Below are positions 61,059 through 64,000 of a stretch of 64,000 nt of DNA, in pieces. The position numbers were made by a program, and so were the translations under genes. The stretch spans positions 930,001-994,000 of the forward strand of contig NZ_JBHEQA010000001.1 in assembly GCF_043678055.1 (NCBI RefSeq). Reading direction: 5' to 3'. This stretch comes from Spongiimicrobium salis. Its GTDB lineage: Bacteria; Bacteroidota; Bacteroidia; Flavobacteriales; Flavobacteriaceae. Under the pieces are notes generated by a model. That model was not told the DNA's origin, searched no databases, and was given only the letters and a program-made list of their open reading frames with translations. The stretch's first letter is position 1; each line of letters opens with the position of its first letter.

Positions 61059-61118
61059 ATTAGAAAAATAATTAAGATTAAAAGATGGATGAAGTATTTT
61101 TTTATGATCGATAAATTG

Positions 61119-61610
61119 CTATTTATCAATAGATGTTAGGGTTGGATCTGCATTCCAAATATCGACAGCCATTTTCCATTCTCCTTTTTCATTTTTTTTC
61201 CAAATAGAAACAACTTTTTCAAATTTATTTACAGTGTTGCCATCTTCATCATCAAAATTCACTAACATTTTGTCTATGGTATACCCTAAATCGCCACTAG
61301 TAGATACAAATGCTTCTTGAGGTTCCCATTTGACGCTAAAACTAGGTAATGATTGAAACTCTTTTAATACATTCCTAATTTTTTCAGTTCCTCGCAAAAG
61401 AGGTTGATCTGGAACCATCATGATACCATCTTCTCGTATAAAGCTAAAATATGCTTCGGTAGAAAATGCTGCAGACCATTTTCGACTGGTTTCTATTAAA
61501 TTGATTTCTTCTTGTTTCTTTTGTTCTATTCTTTGCTCCATAGTTTGCTCATTTGTACAGGAGACTACTAAAAGTCCTGTTGCTATAATTGTAAATAGTG
61601 TTTTTAACAC
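61119..61610 (-). CDS. DUF4440-type NTF2 lipoprotein (copy B)
   Basis: I use the GTG at 61610, which gives a lipoprotein signal (LFTIIATGLLVVSC); upstream codons run into the terminator hairpin at 61699-61737. The ~163-aa product has the same NTF2 domain as 52358: EFQSLPSFSVKWEPQEAF, SGDLGYTIDKMLVNF and WKKNEKGEWKMAVDIWN. It is about 60% identical by eye over the shared part. It lies between the DUF2911 gene and the terminator after the alcohol dehydrogenase gene. Confidence 0.75.
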   Translation of the reverse strand: MLKTLFTIIATGLLVVSCTNEQTMEQRIEQKKQEEINLIETSRKWSAAFSTEAYFSFIREDGIMMVPDQPLLRGTEKIRNVLKEFQSLPSFSVKWEPQEAFVSTSGDLGYTIDKMLVNFDDEDGNTVNKFEKVVSIWKKNEKGEWKMAVDIWNADPTLTSIDK

Positions 61611-61698
61611 CTTACTTCGTGATTTTAACTGTTTTTTACTGGCATAGTGAAAATAAAAAATAGTGTTTCTCAGAAGGAATAACCTTCTAGATAAAAAA

Positions 61699-61737
61699 TG
61701 CGTCAAAAAAGGCTTTAAAAGAACCTTTTTCGACACA
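61699..61737 (-). terminator. Terminator after the alcohol dehydrogenase gene
   Basis: Arms TGCGTCAAAAAAGG (61699-61712) and CCTTTTTCGACACA (61724-61737) pair with two mismatches across an 11-base loop. A T-run follows on the minus strand. It sits 40 bases past the ADH stop, and its presence rules out the longer start of the DUF4440 gene. Confidence 0.7.
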
Positions 61738-61777
61738 TTAATTTTGAAACAATTTTATCTTTTCATCACAAAATATT

Positions 61778-62857
61778 TTAAGGACGTAATGCTACTTTAA
61801 GCGTTCCTGAGGTGCGATCACGCATTAAATCATAGCCTTTTTCTGCTTCAGATAATGGTAGAATATCAGTAAAAATTACACTAGGATCAATAACACCTCT
61901 TTCTACTATAGGAAGTAATTTTTTCATATAGGCCGCTACATTTACCACACCAGTGTGAATGGTAATATTTCTAAACAAAGCCGATGAATATGGCTGATCT
62001 ACTGGTTCATATAGATGTCCAAATCCTAGGACACTTATCGATGCACCAGCTTGAGTCATTTCCATACCCTGTGAAATTGCGGTTTTATTACCAACAGAAT
62101 CGATAACAGAGTTTGCACCTCGACCTTCTGTAAGTGATTTTACAAATGCTACTGGATCTTCATTTTTTGAATTTACGACATGCGTCGCTCCAATAGTTTT
62201 AGCTAATTCTAATCGACTATCATGACGACCTACAAGAATAATAGTAGAAGGACCAAATAATGTTGCAGCCATAACTGCACTAAGTCCTACAGCACCATCA
62301 CCAATTACTACCACGGTTTCTCCTGTTTTAATATTCGCATTTAATGCACCATGATAACCAGTAGCAAAATTATCTCCTAGCGGAAGAACTTTTGTATCAT
62401 GTTCATCTCCGGTTAAACCTTCTGGAAGTTTGAATAATGATGAATTAGCATAAGGTACACGAATATATTCTGCTTGTCCTCCTTGGATATCATCACCTCC
62501 ATGTTCTGCAAAAAGTGGTGTTCCAAATAATCCTCCGTGATCACATGCTGAAGGTAAATCACGTTTACAATAGTAACAATCTCCATCAACGAACATCGCA
62601 GAAGCCACAACACGGTCTCCAACTTTTAAGGTATGAACATCCTTTCCTACTTGGTCTATGACGCCCACAAATTCATGTCCTATTCGCATTCCTTCAAATA
62701 AGCCCATTTCTGGTCCATTTTGAGTAAACTCTAAATCAGCTCCGCAAATACCAGCAAGGGTAATGCGTACGATAACATCATCATCTTTTAATAATTGAGG
62801 TTTTGGTATATCTACAACCTCGATTTTTGCTCTTTCTTTATATGCTACTGCTTTCAT
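61778..62857 (-). CDS. Zinc-dependent alcohol dehydrogenase family protein
   Basis: This 359-aa MDR-superfamily protein shows the catalytic zinc motif GICGADLEF and GHEFVGVI (~62), and the structural zinc segment DCYYCKRDLPSACDHGG (~100). The nucleotide loop is VIGDGAVGLSAVMAA (~185). It oxidises an alcohol or reduces an aldehyde with NAD(P). It has its own terminator and lies 74 bases upstream in the direction of transcription from the DUF6503 copy-B stop. The substrate is unknown. Confidence 0.88.
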   Translation of the reverse strand: MKAVAYKERAKIEVVDIPKPQLLKDDDVIVRITLAGICGADLEFTQNGPEMGLFEGMRIGHEFVGVIDQVGKDVHTLKVGDRVVASAMFVDGDCYYCKRDLPSACDHGGLFGTPLFAEHGGDDIQGGQAEYIRVPYANSSLFKLPEGLTGDEHDTKVLPLGDNFATGYHGALNANIKTGETVVVIGDGAVGLSAVMAATLFGPSTIILVGRHDSRLELAKTIGATHVVNSKNEDPVAFVKSLTEGRGANSVIDSVGNKTAISQGMEMTQAGASISVLGFGHLYEPVDQPYSSALFRNITIHTGVVNVAAYMKKLLPIVERGVIDPSVIFTDILPLSEAEKGYDLMRDRTSGTLKVALRP

Positions 62858-62931
62858 TTTTTTATTATTTAATTTGTTTTTAATTTACTTTTCTAGGTAT
62901 TAAAATTGTTGATAGATTTGAATAGAGAGGC

Positions 62932-63717
62932 TTATTTCTGAATATTCTCTAAATTGTATCCATTATTAAACTTTATATTATTGGTAAACTGCTCGGTCCA
63001 TGATCCTTCCAACGTATTTCCATCCCAGTCAGCGGGCGCATATTTACGGTATGTTGATAAATAGACACCATCTATTTTCTCATACGTTACTTTCATTATG
63101 CTTGGTTTAGTAATGCCGAATCCTGTTGCATTGTATAGAAATTGATCTACTCTATAGGTTTTTGGATTAATATATAAGATGTATTTATCGGCACTAGATT
63201 CTCCTATATTATCTCCAAAGGTCATCTCAACAATTTTATAGTTTATACTATCAACATTTCTAGAGGGTAACATTTTGTGATTCACCCCTGGGTCAGATAG
63301 TTTGAACATCATGGTAAACCAGTAATAGTTGGTTTTTCTAAGAATGTGACCAATAAATGCAGGTTGCTGTTCTGTAATAGTTTTCCCATCTATTTTAGAT
63401 ACAGAATTTTTACCGTTAAAGTATTGTGTATACGTTTTACCAGGCATTTGCGGTAAGGCATAAACCTGTCTTTTGGTATATTCTGCAAAGGAAACTTCTC
63501 CATCAAAAATATACCGCTCTTTAGAAATATCTTCTATATTCTTATCTTCTACTTTAAATGTATAATCAAAGGATACATCTTTTAATTTATGTAATGCTAT
63601 TTTGCCACCATTGGCCTCTACTACTTTTGCAATTAGTTCTTTTGCTTCTTGGGCTTGAACTGAAAATGTGAATGTGATTAATACAAATGATATGATTTTA
63701 AATATTACTTTTTTCAT
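62932..63717 (-). CDS. Secreted DUF6503-like protein (copy B)
   Basis: This 261-aa protein has a signal peptide (IISFVLITFTFSVQAQ). It shares with 49979 the blocks RKTNYYWFTMMFKLSDPGVN, MTFGDNIGESSADKYILYIN and a closing YRKYAPADWDGN segment, in the same order. The two copies are clearly related but not near-identical. It lies before a peroxiredoxin fragment that runs off the window. Function is unknown. Confidence 0.7.
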   Translation of the reverse strand: MKKVIFKIISFVLITFTFSVQAQEAKELIAKVVEANGGKIALHKLKDVSFDYTFKVEDKNIEDISKERYIFDGEVSFAEYTKRQVYALPQMPGKTYTQYFNGKNSVSKIDGKTITEQQPAFIGHILRKTNYYWFTMMFKLSDPGVNHKMLPSRNVDSINYKIVEMTFGDNIGESSADKYILYINPKTYRVDQFLYNATGFGITKPSIMKVTYEKIDGVYLSTYRKYAPADWDGNTLEGSWTEQFTNNIKFNNGYNLENIQK

Positions 63718-63777
63718 GATAAATTAATTACTGTGGTTTTACTTTGTTTTTATTGTGATTAAATTTTGAATAGATAG

Positions 63778-64000
63778 TTATTTTTTGTTTAAAGCATTTA
63801 AAACATCCTTGGGCTCCACCCGATTTCTGTAGTCACCTCCTTCTGTTTTTGCAAAAGAAATTATACCATCTTTTTCAATGATAAATGTGGCAGGGATGGG
63901 GATTTCACTTTTCTCATCACAGTTATAACAATCGTAATCGTATCCTAATTCTGCCATTTTTTCTAATGAATTTTCTGGATTCTCATGGATTGTGGTAAAC
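63778..64000 (-). CDS. Peroxiredoxin/AhpC-TSA protein (5' end outside window)
   Basis: The last 73 codons are seen on the minus strand, ending at a TAA at 63778-63780. ELGYDYDCYNCDEKSEIPIP and TFIIEKDGIISFAKTEGG are the C-terminal parts of the AhpC/TSA peroxiredoxin fold, the IPIPATFIIEKDG block being the usual strand and turn before the last helix. The peroxidatic cysteine would lie outside the window. It is a relative of, but not a close copy of, the frameshifted gene at 51248. Confidence 0.75.
   Translation of the reverse strand, partial: FTTIHENPENSLEKMAELGYDYDCYNCDEKSEIPIPATFIIEKDGIISFAKTEGGDYRNRVEPKDVLNALNKK

Noticed and set aside
61611..61736. Longer N-terminus of the DUF4440 copy-B protein
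   Set aside because: It would begin inside the ADH terminator hairpin and bury the lipoprotein signal; the GTG at 61610 is better.

Overview
The window is chromosomal DNA of a marine-type Flavobacteriaceae bacterium (Bacteroidota). The evidence is the gene families present (DUF2911, DUF885, DUF6503-like, AraC regulators with a membrane half, NUDIX-type and LytTR regulators), an A+T-rich base composition, weak Shine-Dalgarno use, and a long Bacteroidota-type urocanate hydratase. No tRNA, rRNA, CRISPR array, transposase or phage gene was seen. The genus cannot be fixed from the sequence alone.

1-19 kb, core metabolism. After the end of a membrane protein come an SbtA-type bicarbonate permease with a divergent LysR regulator, then a second LysR gene divergent from a compact histidine-utilisation operon (hutH-hutI-hutU-hutG, 4.85-10.7 kb). 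A perfect 9+9 inverted repeat between the LysR gene and hutH is a good operator candidate. Next are a NUDIX-type regulator, a secreted alpha/alpha-barrel protein, a Tat-signal class V aminotransferase-like protein, a 268-bp tandem repeat (2.5 copies), and a three-gene biotin-dependent acyl-CoA carboxylase operon.

19-29 kb, hydroxyproline catabolism. Two converging blocks encode a trans-3-hydroxyproline route (dehydratase plus pyrroline-2-carboxylate reductase, giving proline) and the full trans-4-hydroxyproline route (epimerase, D-hydroxyproline dehydrogenase, pyrroline-4-hydroxy-2-carboxylate deaminase, ketoglutarate-semialdehyde dehydrogenase, giving 2-oxoglutarate). A DUF885 peptidase-like lipoprotein sits inside the second operon and an AraC regulator is divergent from it. 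With the hut operon, this suggests growth on collagen-like or gelatin-like protein.

29-49 kb, mixed accessory and envelope genes: a LytTR regulator, a polysaccharide deacetylase, a GNAT enzyme, three membrane-AraC regulators, two paralogous Rossmann epimerases with Tat-like leaders, an MscS channel, a free-standing MCE-domain lipoprotein, a DUF885 paralogue without its metal site, a methyltransferase, a VOC protein, an exonuclease, a HEAT-repeat gene group and a TonB-C-like lipoprotein. Several intergenic stretches hold decayed coding fragments.

49-64 kb, an A+T-richer block with every gene on the minus strand. It looks like an electrophile, quinone or peroxide response island: tautomerase, AhpD-like protein, peroxiredoxins, flavodoxin-like quinone reductase, SDR, nitroreductase, old yellow enzyme, zinc alcohol dehydrogenase, MBL-fold hydrolase, ZIP transporter, an AraC regulator and several small NTF2-fold proteins. 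Three families occur twice, as if a cassette had been duplicated. Two genes are damaged: a peroxiredoxin is frameshifted at its CxxC motif, and the DUF2911 gene has its signal peptide in another frame. Three FNR-type palindromes lie near the MBL and ZIP genes.
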